Of a DNA stretch of 64,000 nt, positions 47,051 through 58,619 are shown piece by piece. The DNA lies in NCBI GenBank assembly GCA_030765065.1, contig CM060977.1, positions 92,893,795-92,957,794 of the forward strand, written 5' to 3'. The notes beneath the pieces are model-generated. The model was not told the origin of the DNA and searched no databases. It saw only the letters and a program-made list of their open reading frames with translations. Position 1 is the first letter of the stretch. Every line of letters starts with the position of its first letter. Origin of the DNA: Deroplatys truncata. Taxonomy: Eukaryota > Arthropoda > Insecta > Mantodea > Mantidae. The position numbers and the translations under genes were made by a program.

Positions 47051-48018
47051 TGAAGTAGAATTATTGACCCACTGTTGGAGAGCCAAACTTGAGTTAGTTG
47101 CAGCCCCACGTATGATACAAACTTGAAGTTTTTTATTACTGCTGTTTGCACCACGTATTGCGGGAGAAGTGTGTATTAGAGTGTTCGCCCCACGTACGGT
47201 ACAAAGTTTCCGGTGGCCTTCGCCCCAACGTTTAAATATATCCACTTTGTATTATAATATTTATTTAAATATTATATATAAATAATGCCTCGGCTGCGTC
47301 AGTAGTAATTTGCAGAAACACATATTTCTTAGCAGGGGTGGTGTGGCTAAAGAATGAAGGCTTACACAGGTTATAATTTGTATTCCACTCCATTTATTAT
47401 TCCTTCACAGGATTAAATAACACTTCACTGATATATACTACTGTAGAGCTGTCAGATTGTTACCTGCAGTTTTTAACAAGTAAACGTTATATTATTCACG
47501 CCGTAATGAATTTTCTATGTCTCACACTGAATACGTATCGGACTGTTCGGGAACGCTGTCTAGTAGCGTCTGCTTGCGTACGCTGTATTCTAGCGTTTGC
47601 CGTCTACCGCCTAAATTTATACTTTTACTTTATTTCAAGTCTCTGATTGGCTAATTTTACTCCAAGAGAATACCTTAACTTAAGCTTTTTACAGTTGTTG
47701 ATTGGCTATTTATAAACTGTTTTAAATATTAAATTATTGTTCTAAGAAATATTAGTAGCATTATTAAACTTTCTAATTTATTGTTGTCTCAAGGTTACCT
47801 CATTGTTAGCAAATTTTGGCTTCTATTCCCACAGCTCCTACTTTATTAAATTGCGTAATACATTATTATACATGTACTAAAAAATAAACTTAATACAATG
47901 ACTGTAATATACACCTTTTATATTATATTATACACATATAGCTTTAAGGCGGGCTATTATTAAATTTTATATTACATAATTAGACTAATATAATTTAAAT
48001 GATAAAAATACTGCCTCA
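47051..48018 (-). mobile_element. Solo LTR, family E copy 3, perfect 4-bp target duplication
   Basis: On the minus strand it runs from TGAGGCAGTATTTTTATC to TTCTACTTCA and is flanked by TAAT on both sides (47047-47050 and 48019-48022). It keeps the poly(A) and initiator-like blocks of the family. Length 968 bp. No gag or pol sequence adjoins. Confidence 0.85.
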
Positions 48019-48359
48019 TAATATAATATTGTATAGTGTAACTTAGTCCAGTTTTTCAACTCTCACTGTTTCGTTTTTATGTACTTCACCTTCACTGGGA
48101 GCTTTCTCACCAATGCCGCTTCATTAAGGTGAGCTAGTTCAATTGTCCGCCAGTTCACCTCTTTAGTGACGCAGCCTCTTCACGCCGAACGATTCACTTC
48201 ACTCGGGAGTCGAACACAAGACCTCCACAACCATAGCTCCGAGTTAGCACTCGCTGCACGTCACAAAAGCCGTCACCAATTCTCTCGGAGAATCATTCTT
48301 GATGACGCACGGGAAACTCATCCGCCAACTCGCACTCACATCGCACTCGACTCTCCTTC

Positions 48360-48498
48360 AACTTGCGACTGCCTCCACTGACAGCGAGAACGCTCGCTTA
48401 TATAGGCAGTGGAATCTTCCACAGAATGTTCTCGAACCTTCTAGAACCATTTTGACACACTTTATGGAGAAGGGGGCGATAAAGCTTCCAGAAAGTTC
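48360..48498 (-). promoter_or_regulatory. Orphan heat-shock-type promoter: two HSEs plus TATA
   Basis: On the minus strand, in transcription order: a three-unit heat-shock element (48498-48486, GAAnnTTCnnGAA), a five-unit perfect element of alternating GAA/TTC every 5 bp (48447-48423), TATATAA (48404-48398) about 20 bp further, then an initiator-like TCAGT about 20-25 bp downstream. This spacing resembles insect hsp70-type promoters. No heat-shock protein frame follows: downstream is a 300-nt leader-like stretch and then the solo LTR at 47051-48018. It could be a captured or orphan host promoter, or part of a heat-responsive retroelement LTR. Confidence 0.65.
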
Positions 48499-48502
48499 TG
48501 TC

Positions 48503-48790
48503 GTCCTCCGTGGTGTAGTGGTTACCACTAGTAGTGGTTCTAGTTCCAGAGGCCGCAGATTCAAACCCGGCGGAGGGCGATGGATTTTTTTGGACGTAAG
48601 AATCCTTAGCATGGCTTCCTTCGGAAGGGAAGTAAAGCCGGTGGTCCCGTGTCATAGATATACGGCACATAAAAGAACCTCAAGCCTGATAGAGGCCTCA
48701 GAGGAAAATTTCCTGTCTTTCACGCCCAATATGAATGAGACGCTAAGATCCGTATCAGTTAAAGTGTGTCCATAAATAAAACTCAATTCA
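48503..48790 (+). repeat. tRNA-derived SINE, full length
   Basis: RNA polymerase III A-box TGGTGTAGTGG at 48511-48521 and B-box GATTCAAACCC at 48558-48568, spaced as in tRNAs, are followed by a unique body and an end GTCCATAAATAAAACTCA. This is the complete relative of the split copy at 1975-2880. It abuts the distal heat-shock element. Confidence 0.8.
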
Positions 48791-48921
48791 ATTTAATTTG
48801 AGAAAGTTCTAGTTATTTCCCGATAGCGCACCCGGTGTTTTCGCTGTTCTCTCCGACCGCTCGGCGCCGGCCTCCCGATAACTTTGGAATATGGCCGCTG
48901 CAGTGACAATGTATTTGGTTT

Positions 48922-49780
48922 TGAGGCAGTATTTTTAACACTTAAATAATATCAGTATGATTATATAATATAAAATATAACAACAGCCCGCCTTAACGCA
49001 ATAGGTGTGTAAATAATATGTAAAATGTATGTAACAGTCATTGTATTATATTTATATTATTATGTAACATGTATGATAAAGTTATGTGAATGTATTAAGT
49101 AATTTAACAATGTAGGAGCTGTGAGAATAGAAGCCGAAAGTTTCTAACAATGAGGTAACCTTGAGGCAATAATGAATTGGAAAGTTTAATAATGCTACTA
49201 ATCATTCTTGGAACAATAATGCAATATTTAAAACAGTTTATAAATAGCCAATCAAATACTAGATAAGCTTTAAGTTAAATAAAAGTTTTCTATTGGATTA
49301 GGATTAGCCAATCAGAAATTTAAATAGTGGAAATATACAAACTTTAAACGGTAGAAGGCAGATGCTACTAGGCAGCGTTCCCGAACAGTTCGATACGTAT
49401 TCAGTGTGGAACATAAAAAATTCATTACAGCGTGAATAATATAGAGTTCACGTGTTAAAAGTGCAATCAGTAAAAAAACTCACAGCTCTACAGTAGTGTT
49501 ATTTTATCGTGTGAAGGAATAAAAAAAGGAGTGAAGTAAAAAATTATAAATTTGTATAAGCCTTCATTCTTTAGCCTCACAAAGCTCTGCTAAGAGGTAC
49601 GTGTTTCTGCAAATTACTACTGACGTAGCCGAGGCATACTATATAATATTTAAATAAACATTAAAATACAAAGTTGATTTTTTAATCGTTGGGGAGAAGG
49701 CCACCGGAAAAGTGAACGTGGAGCAGTTACTTCAAGTTTGGCTCTCCAACAGCAGCAATACATCTACCTCAAGTTTGTAT
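48922..49780 (+). mobile_element. Solo LTR-like, family E copy 4
   Basis: Starts TGAGGCAGTATTTTTAACAC and keeps the CCAAT, initiator and AATAAACATTAAAA blocks. The 3' end is not placed with certainty because the terminal module (TACTTCAAGTTTGG) repeats several times up to about 49860. No clear target duplication was found. Confidence 0.65.
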
Positions 49781-49869
49781 CGTTGTGGTGCAAACAGCTG
49801 CAACCCTCTCAAGTTTGGCACCCAATGCTTGGTGGTCATAAAGCATCAACAACCCTCTCAAATTGAATA

Positions 49870-50556
49870 AGTAGAATTGACAATATTTAAATATTGGTTC
49901 ACGTAAGAATTTGAATAGCCAAATGTGTTTGATTTGAAACATATAGTTTTAACTTCATTCTCATACAACAAGATTAAATTAAGCATATTTTAGGCTTTAA
50001 AACCTTAACAAGAATTAATATGATCTTTAAGCAATTTAAAAAAAATCAATATGCAGCGAGTATGGGACGTTTCTCATATACCAAAACTATTCTCGACAGA
50101 ATGAATAAACTAGTGAAACAAAGTTAAAGCTATCGTTCAGCAAACTAATTATACCATTATAGTCCCTTTGAACTCTCTAACATTATGAACGTGTAAGCAT
50201 ATCTGAGTGAACTGAAAGAATTTAGAATTTGGAATTACTTCACAGAACAGCATATTCTAAAGAGAGATACTTAAGAGCCGTATCTGTGAGTACAATTAAA
50301 GTAACACATTGCCAAGCGTTCCATTACTGGCCTTGTATTCTGGATACAAGAAAGGAAAGTGTTGAATCCTTAGCTACTTAGGCCGTCTACTCAGTTTAGT
50401 GTCCAGACGTTGTTCCTCCTGAGTTTTCTCTTGTTCTCTCCGTGACAATTCCAGGTCACGGTGGTTACCCCTAATAACCATACCATGCTCTATAGTCTGC
50501 GACACATTATCACAATTTTGCTGCTGAATCTCTTGCCATCCGTTTCGCCTGGATTA
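49870..50556. other. Unclassified AT-rich DNA
   Basis: No gene or repeat recognised. Confidence 0.45.
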
Positions 50557-50558
50557 TA

Positions 50559-51857
50559 CGAGGGGTGTTCAAATGAAAAGATACGAAACGACACTGTTGG
50601 TATAATTGAAGTCTTTATTCAAAGTAATCACCAGAGGCCTGAGCACAACTATCCCACTGTTTAACCAGCCGAAGGATTCACTGTTCCCAGAATTCCCGTG
50701 GCTGTGACGATAGCCAGTCCTTTACTTGTACTTCGGTTCGTCGTCAGAGTTGAAGCGCTTCCGTTTGAGATGTTTTTTTAGTGGACCAAACAGATGGAAG
50801 TCACAGAGTGACATATCCATGCTGTAGGACGGATGCTCAAGCTGCTCCCACTTGAACTTGGCCAGTACACTTTGTGTGACTCTGGACACTGCGGACGCGC
50901 GTTATCATGGAGCAGAACCACTCCCTCCAGGCCGTTTGTTCTTGATGGACTTGCATAGGCTACGGAGTGTGTCACAGTACACGTCACTGTTAATGGTTTT
51001 TCCGTGCTCGAGGAATTCGATAAGTATCGGACCTCGGACGTCAAAAAATACGGTGAGCATCATCTTGGCTGCTGAGGGCACAGCCTTGAAATTTTTAGAG
51101 GGAGGTGACGATGGATGCTTCCATTGCATGCTGTCCCGCTTCATCTCTGGCTCGAAGTGATGGCACCAGCTCTCGTCACCGGTGACAATCCGCTCCAGGA
51201 ATGCAGGGTCTTCATGATACCGGAACAGATGTCGTGCTAGCCCCATATGCAGTTGCTTTTGCGGTTCGCTGAGCTTCTTCGGAACCCACTGCGCACACAC
51301 CTTCCGGTAACCCAACCTGTCGTGCATAATTATCCACAATATTCCAACGCTGGCCCCCACCATCACTGCCAACATTCGCATTATGACACGCCGTTCACTT
51401 CTCACCAGGTCGTTCACCTGGTCGATAAGTTTGGCCGTGATTGCCGTGTTTGCCTGGCCTGGTCACGGGTCATCAAACACTCCCGGCCTTCACTCCACTT
51501 TCTCACTGACTTGTCGGACACTGTCTTCCCCATATACGGCCATCATCCGGCGATGAATATCAGCCAGTTTAACACCATCCGCAGTCAGAAATCGGATAAC
51601 ACCTCGCTGTTCCTCAATCGTCGAAATTTGCAATCTGAACGCCATGATGTCCTCACACGCACTGCCGCGTCTATTGGACGGAACACACAACTGACTGCTT
51701 CTCTCCTGCCTGCGGGCGCCCGCGCATGCGCACAACCAGGCCGGACACTACATTCGCGTCCCTAGATGTTGCACTACTTTATCCCAAAGCGGCATATTCA
51801 AATTTCAACCGGTTTGGTTGTTAAGACGTTTCGAACCTTTTCATTCAAAACCCCTTG
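50559..51857 (-). mobile_element. Full-length mariner element (1.3 kb)
   Basis: The terminal inverted repeats are CGAGGGGTGTTCAAATGAAA at the left and, as reverse complement, CAAGGGGTTTTGAATGAAA at the right. TA flanks both sides (50557-50558 and 51858-51859). The 1299-bp length matches intact mariners. It encodes a broken D,D34D-type transposase on the minus strand. Confidence 0.9.
50740..51645 (-). pseudogene. Mariner transposase, frameshifted
   Basis: The start ATG is at 51645-51643 (MAFRLQISTIEEQRGVIRFL), followed by the helix-turn-helix text HRRMMAVYGEDS. The catalytic region is visible in separate frames: GDESWCHHFEP (first Asp), LLHDNARPQ (second Asp) and a YSMDMSLCDFHLFGPL segment in place of the usual YSPDLSPCD (third Asp present). 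These pieces lie in different frames or after stops, so no functional protein can be made. A WVPKKLSEPQK linker, typical of mariners, is also present. Residue-level family assignment is firm; subfamily not determined. Confidence 0.9.
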
Positions 51858-51864
51858 TATGTGT

Positions 51865-52170
51865 ATATCAAAGAACAAGGACAGGAACTCCTAGATTATC
51901 TTCACCAATTCGCTGAGTGCTCTGTTGGCTCTACAACAACGACGCCCTCGAGATACTTTGGTACGGGAGATCCATCAACTATACAATACTTAATATCAGC
52001 TGGCAAACATATCATCTTTGCAAGGATATCATCTCATCGTAATATACCAGGATATTGCTGGTACTGCCGCTAAGGAAGCTACAAAGCATCCTTGCACTTT
52101 ACCAAACCTCAAGTTTCCCTTGAAGACTATTTATGACACTTGAGATGCAATATCTTACACCAGTGAAAGA
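51865..52170 (+). pseudogene. Possible RNase H-domain fossil of a non-LTR retrotransposon
   Basis: Two overlapping frames near 52000-52140 read ISSHRNIPGY and then IAGTAAKEATKHP, followed by a LPNLKFPLKTIYDT-like segment. The order SH-x2-I-x-G, then an AKEAT stretch, is that of the C-terminal RNase H domain in some non-LTR elements. It is short, frameshifted and recognised from memory only. Confidence 0.35.
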
Positions 52171-53899
52171 CAGGCTGGACTACTACATCCACCAGTAAAT
52201 TACGTGATAGTTGCCCAATGGCTAACCTGTCTACATCCATTGCTAACTACCCCGTCGAGATCAGATACTAGTAACTACTCTGTATTCACACTTAGGTTGA
52301 TCCGCGTCAAAACAAACCCCAGGTGGCCAGTGCACCGTTATAATGTATCCTTCCGCCATTTGCACTAGAAATACTGTCACAGTTTCAGACTATTTGGCCA
52401 GTACAAGCGGCATGTAGTGCAAAAAAAGAACAGAGTTCTTATTTCGACAACTGAAACGGTGACTAGCATATTCTGTTAAGGCTTAAAGATGATAAGATTG
52501 ATAGTTGCAAAAAAATAAACATTTGCGCATATAATAATAGTTAATTTTAAAATAAATGAGCGAAAAATGAAGTAACAGGTATGCGATAACTCAATTTATT
52601 CCCTCTCTGGAAACGGCACTTTATTAATTGTTGGCGGCTCATTTTAAAAAAAGAAATTGTGCACTGTTACGCGAATTGCAATCTTCTCAAAATCACTATA
52701 TTCTTGCATCTCGTATTTCATATGCTTTCTTTCTTTCTTTCTTCCATCCTTCCATCCTTCCTTCCTTCCTTCCTTCCTTACCCCCCCCCCCGGGTGTAAC
52801 CACTTTTCTCGTTTCAGATTTTTCTGCACAAGCATTATTTATACTTGTACTCGAAACACCGGTGAACTCAGAAGTTAATATCACCATTTCTTTGGCGGAA
52901 AGTTTTGGATATTTCTCTCATAACTTATAATAAAGATTCAACGTTATTGTTTTTTCACCACTAGTCAATGGTTTGCGCGGCTAATGCCATATGTAATTCG
53001 ACGAAAACACAAGAGCGAATTCACCGCCCTCCACGATACTAAACACAACTGCTGGTTTCTGGCTGTAAACAATATCCTGCGCCTACCCGAAGTCAGCTGA
53101 CTCATACGAATTGAATCATGGGACTTGTAGCTCTATTTTACGGTATAAATCAGCTTTAAATAAAACCTTAGGTATTTGTATAGAATATTATACTATTTAA
53201 GGATAAATTCATTATAAAATTCGGAGATTAGCATGGGACTATCTTCTTGCGTGTATGGCTACCGTGTTGCACTACGGTGCGCTGACCACGTGGGTTTGTT
53301 TTGCCGGGGTCAACCTAAGAGTGAACATAGTTGTTTTTTTTTTTAGACTATGTATTGGTCACACCGCGTTAACCCATTCCTACCTCCTCTCTCATGAACC
53401 TGCTCCTACATGTAATTCAGCTCCCGCTATCCATCAATTGTTCACAGCTTGCCTGAGATACACTGTTCAGCGACTTAATTGTGCAGCTTCTGAAAACCTA
53501 AGCTATGCTTGGACGACCAACAGTGCAGCAGGAAAGTAGTATACTTCATCAAAATGTGCAAAATTGTTAGTGATATTTAAATAATTGTTAACTTTCTTGT
53601 TGTTTATCATTTACTGCAAGCTTTAATATGATATTTTACAATTTTTACTTCGATGAATTCCGTGTTTAGTCACAATATGACTTTATTGTTGAAGGGACTA
53701 TGATAAAAAAATAAAAAAACATCCAGATAACGTAGCAGGCAGACTTGAGGCGGGGGAGGAAGTCTGACGTCACCGGCCAGTGTATCATACGATGACAATT
53801 CCCACATAATTTGGGATCGTGAATATACCGCCATACCCTAAATTCCTATACTTGCCTAGATAGTCTTATTTTGTGTCACGTGAAAATTCAAAACGAAAA
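52171..53899. other. Unclassified DNA with CTTT/CCTT microsatellite
   Basis: 52726-52791 is a CTTT then CCTT tract ending in a run of C. An open frame at 53255-53539 on + (94 codons) has no motif. Nothing else was recognised. Confidence 0.45.
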
Positions 53900-53946
53900 T
53901 TAAATGCAATACTTCCGCTACTTACTATACGTAGTAGAGAAATTAA
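53900..53946 (+). repeat. Family A terminus fragment
   Basis: Contains CAATACTTCCGCTACTTACT followed by ATACGTAGTAGAGAAA, the distal hairpin-like end of family A without its body. Confidence 0.6.
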
Positions 53947-54023
53947 AAAAATAGGGCTGGGTAATATTGTGGAAGAAAGCTTTAAGATATTTTTTACACA
54001 AAGCTAATTTGTTACATTCACAT

Positions 54024-54780
54024 AGCTTTCTCTATACTAACTTTGTTTATACACCTTCAACAAACTATTCTTAGGATTATATTCTGTCTCTCGTATTTCA
54101 TGTTATCTGATTTAAAAGTTAACAGAAATAGCTTCATAGAACATTTCTTGAAGGTAGAAGAGGAATAGGGGAAGCGGAATCGATAGTCAGATGTTTAAAA
54201 GGTGGTAGTTATATGCTGGTTTGAAATTCCATACTCCTTCCACGACATCTCACGAAACAACTGAATTGCGACAGCACTGTAAAAAAATCACAAACGTATT
54301 GAAATGACTAATGCCCAGCTAAAGTTATTTTGAATAAATTATATGTTTTAAAAGGATATTCATCTTTTGTGTAGTACCTTTTTTTTTCTTTCCATCTCTT
54401 AGGGATTACCAGCTATGCAAAATTCTTTCCGAATGAAAAGGACTTCACAACTTATTCTCAGAAAATTCAAGATATATATTTTATTTGACATGTCCTAATT
54501 TCGAAAAGATTTCTATCTAAATGATAGTTTTGGGTGGGGAATGTTCTTGAATATCTTTGTGCTACATTTATGGAAGATTCTGAACCTAATTATCAAGTTT
54601 GGTATTTGTCGGACATTTCGTTTTTCTATTATGCTGTTCACAGACAGACACACAGGTACGAACCTTTTTCTAAAAATGCTTTTTTGGAACACTGAGCCTC
54701 AAAATACGTATTTTAGGTGAATTCTACATCGACTTTTTAGTTGAATAAAATACTTCATCTGCTACTGTAGTAGGGAAAGT
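54024..54780 (+). repeat. Family A repeat, near full length
   Basis: Starts AGCTTTCTCTAT and ends GTAGTAGGGAAAGT, about 757 bp, with all the usual blocks in + order. Confidence 0.85.
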
Positions 54781-54964
54781 AAACTGTTTGAGACATACTG
54801 AGGGAGAAAGGAATATGTAGGTGTGTGTTTTACATGGGTGTGAATAGAAGCATTATTTGTAAAAGGAGTAACAAATAATTGTAAAGAAAATATCCTTAAG
54901 TATGATGAATTCTGTGGTTTGTACCATTGTGTATTAGAAGGTGAAATGGTTAAACTTTGGAAGG

Positions 54965-55848
54965 TGAGGCAGTATTTTTAAGACTTAAATGATATCAGTC
55001 TAATTATATAATATAAGATATAATAACAGCCCGCCTTAAAGCAATATGTGTATAATATAATATATAAAATGTATGTTACAGTCATTGTATTAATGTTTAT
55101 GTTATTGTGTACATGTATAATAATGGTATGTGAATGTACTATGTAATTTAACAATGTAAGAACTGTAAGAATAGAATCCGAAAGTTGCTAACAATGAGGT
55201 AACAATGAGATAACCTTGAGGCAAAATGAGTTGGAAAGTTTAATAATGCTACTAATAATTCTTGAAACAATAATGTAATATTTAAAACAGCTTACAAATA
55301 GACAATCAACAACTAGAAAAGCTTCAAGTTAAATAAAAGTATTCCATTGGAGTAAAATCAGCCAATCAGGGACTTGAAATATAGTAAAAGTATAAATTTA
55401 GGGGTAGAAGCCAGACGCTACTAGACAGCGTTCCCGAGCAGTTCGATACGTATTCAGTGAGAGACATAAAAATTCATTAGGGCGTGAATAATATAAATTT
55501 TACGTGTTAAAAAGTACAAGTAACAATAATCTCACAGATCTGCAGGAGGATACACCAGTGAAGTGTTATTTAATCGTGTGAAGGATTAATAAAACAAAGT
55601 ATAATACAATTATAATTTGTGTAAGCCTTCATTCTTTAGTCGCACCAACCCCTGCTAAGAGATATGTGTTTCTGCAAATTACTACTGACGCAGCCGAGGC
55701 AAACATACATATATAATATTTAAATAAACATTAAAATACAACGTTTATTTTAAACGTCGGGGCGAAGGCCACCGGAAAGTTTGTATCGTACGTGGGGGCG
55801 AACACTCCAAGAAACATATCTACCATACGTGAGGTTACAACTACTTCA
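54965..55848 (+). mobile_element. Solo LTR, family E copy 5
   Basis: Starts TGAGGCAGTATTTTTAAGAC and ends CTACTTCA. The left flank is AAGG and the right junction reads TTCAAGGA, consistent with an AAGG duplication if one terminal A is shared. It retains ACAGCCCGCCTTAAAGCAAT, AGCCAATCAG, TATAAATTTA about 60 bp before the initiator-like region, ATTCAGTG and AATAAACATTAAAA. Confidence 0.75.
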
Positions 55849-56191
55849 AGGATACTATGTGCAATGGAAATTGGGATAATCTAAAAGGTGATAGAATAAA
55901 ACAGCAGTAAATACAATAGAAGAGAAAGTTAGTGCGATAGGGGAATTTTTAGGAAGAGTAAGGGATAAGTAGATATAAAATATATTGTAGAAACAATTTG
56001 TCCAAATAAATCTATGAAGTTGACTTTAGTGTTCTTGCGAACCATTTTCCAGAGGCTTATGTAAGCAGGAATTGGTAGTATGACTTGTGGGAAAATGATC
56101 ACCCCAAGTTTACCACGTAGGGAAATTATGCAATTCATACTGATGAAGTTTATTAAGTGCTGAGGCTACCGTTGGTCAGCTCGGGTGGCCC

Positions 56192-56392
56192 TTGTAAAAG
56201 TAGTTTGTACAAGAGTAGAGAAAGTCACGCGAGTGTAACAAATCAGATATTTTTTGTGAAGCTATGGGGAATTCATAGTACAAAATGGCAAGTGCGGTAC
56301 AATTTTTAAAAATGGATTTATATATAAGTATTATGTTCAAAAAGATAAAATACCTATAAATCAAATTAAAGAGAAAAACAGTGTTTTTCACT
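56192..56392 (-). repeat. 200-bp inverted repeat, left copy
   Basis: Reverse complement of 57453-57655 with few changes. It begins TTGTAAAAGTAGTTTGTACA and ends AGTGTTTTTCACT, and includes the family A terminus GTAGAGAAAGT plus about 150 bp of flanking AT-rich text. Confidence 0.85.
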
Positions 56393-57452
56393 AGCCTAGG
56401 CGGACTCTGTTAGTCGTTTCTTTAAACCTATTTTGTTAAACTTGAAATGTTTGCAGCGATATTGAAGACAATGTGAAGATGAAATACCAGACTTCTTCCG
56501 TATACTAGATAAACCCAAAAGCTGTTTAGTTCTCTCGTTCTTCTAATATAGTTTAGATTATTTATTGGAAAGGTGAAGGCTTTGTTGGTATCAGAATTAT
56601 ATGCCTAAAAGTGTCACCCTACACTACCCTTCCATCTACCTGCAACCTATAAACCTCTCGATGAAATTCCCGAGTTAAGTCCCCGTCCTATCCCCCATCT
56701 GGTGTAAGCGCCGGTTTGGGCAAAGTGACCTTAAGTCACAGTATACATATTTGTGGACAGAACATAGCAGCGTTTTTACCTAGAAGAAGGGAGAAGACCT
56801 TCCCGTTTTAGTCGTAAATTTTATGAGAAAAACCAAAGTTGTTTTGGTGCCAAACACCGCTGGGCTTCAAAAACCGGAGTTGTCAGATCCAGAAACTTTA
56901 CAGCATTTTCTCTCCTTTCAGTTCCTAGTTATATGCGGATGAGTTGACGAAAGTGAATGTCTTTTATATTTCGGCCGTGGTTAAGTGCGAAACTTCCCCA
57001 ACATGATATCAAGGAGGATAAAAATTCTGGTCCTTCATTACAAACAATCCCGATCAAGAAAAATCAAGTAGCTATTGGTACTGGGTCAAAATTGCGAAAC
57101 AAAGGGTTAGTTCATTAATGCCTAGTTCGCGAATTTGCATAAAATCATTATTTTATAAGTTTGTTTCTTGTTTATTTTTCAAATTAGATAAAATAGCTGG
57201 GATGAAAGAAAATTACTCTATTAAAACGTTATAATATATTTAAAAAACTCAATTTGGAGCCCCGGGGCATAAACACAGATTTTCAATTTGACTTTAATTT
57301 CTCTTTTAAGTTTAAGTAAAAATAATTATTCAGGCATTAGGGCGTTAATGCAGTATGGTCTGTCAAGACTGTGGTTTAAAATGATGGCGTGTTAGCCATA
57401 GTTAACAGCAGATGTGGTTTGTACACAAATCACTATTGTTAAGGGGAGACTA
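56393..57452. other. 1.06-kb segment between inverted repeats
   Basis: No open reading frame, RNA gene or known repeat recognised. Confidence 0.5.
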
Positions 57453-57655
57453 AGTGAAAAACACTGTGTTTTTCTCTTTAATTTGATTTATAGGTATTTT
57501 ATTTTTTGAACACAATAGTTGTATATAAATCCATTTTTAAAAATTATACCGCACTTGCCATTTTGTACTATGAATTCCCCATAGCTTCACAAAAAATATC
57601 CGATTTGCGACACTCACGTGACTTTCTCTACTCTTGTACAAACTACTTTTACAAA
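57453..57655 (+). repeat. 200-bp inverted repeat, right copy
   Basis: Partner of 56192-56392. It runs into the full family A copy that starts at 57621. A decayed third copy of the AT-rich part follows at about 58505-58615 after that element ends. Confidence 0.85.
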
Positions 57656-58490
57656 CGCTTATTCTCCATCTACTTCATGTTAATTGAGAAAAAATATTTG
57701 CAGAAAGTATCTTATTGCTAATTTTCTTGTAGATGCAAGGGGAGTATGGTAGGTTTTAAGCGATAGTCAAATATTTTAAGAGCTGGTTGCTATGTGGAGC
57801 ATTCCATTTTCCTTGCATGTCCAGGAAATAAAAAAATAAAAAAGTAAATAAAGGAATAACGAATTCCATTTGAGAGAATATCATAACTATTAGAAAATTC
57901 AAACAAATAACACAGAATCCCTCAGAAATGGTTCACTACACAAAAAAAACACATGTCACAAATTGTGCGTAAACGAGCTCTACATTTTTTTGTGTAGAAA
58001 AATTTAGTCTATCTCTTAAGGTTTACCAGTTATGCAAAAGCCATTCGAAAAGAAGAGGACTTGTGAGGACATTCCCAGAAAAGTCAATATATACATTCTA
58101 TTTGTTATGAAAATGTCCTCAATATACTATATTTGAATCAAAATTTTTAGTCATTTTTGAGAAAATCAAGATTTTTGAAAAATGTTTCCATGTAAAGGCT
58201 AGTCTGGGTTGGGAGGATTTTTTGAAAATCTTCGTATCGCATCTTTGAAAGATACTAAACCTAAATACCAAGTTTGGTGTTTATGCGGATTTTCGTTTTT
58301 GAGTTATGTTACTCACAGACACACACATACTCTCCCTCCCTCTCTCTCTCTCTCTCTCTCACAGGTTTTTTTGTAAAAGCGTTTTTTTTCAATTCAGCAG
58401 GCCTAAAATATTTATTTCCGGCGAAATCTCGGTATCGAAGTTTTGAATGGAATGCAATACTTCCCGTTTACTATACGTAGTAGATAAAGT
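57621..58490 (+). repeat. Family A repeat, best full-length copy (870 bp)
   Basis: Inverted termini are ACTTTCTCTAC and GTAGATAAAGT, and the right end contains a second inner inverted motif (TTTACTATACGTAGTAGA). A CT microsatellite sits inside at about 58330-58362. The body has no coding frame, so any mobility would depend on enzymes supplied elsewhere. Confidence 0.85.
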
Positions 58491-58619
58491 AAAAAAACTG
58501 ATTTTTGCCTGTTTAATTTGGTTCATCTTTATTGACACAATACTTATATTTAAATGTACTTTTAAAAATTGTACTGCACTTCCATTTTGTACTATAAATT
58601 ATGCACAACTTCAAAAAAA

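Noticed and set aside
52644..52930. Frames across the CTTT/CCTT microsatellite
   Set aside because: Low-complexity translation only.
47051..55848. Complete LTR retrotransposons between like-oriented LTR pairs (40480-48018 and 48922-55848)
   Set aside because: Spacing is suggestive, but the intervals contain family A, a MITE and a mariner and no gag, protease, RT or integrase motif. The individual LTRs have their own flanking 4-mers.
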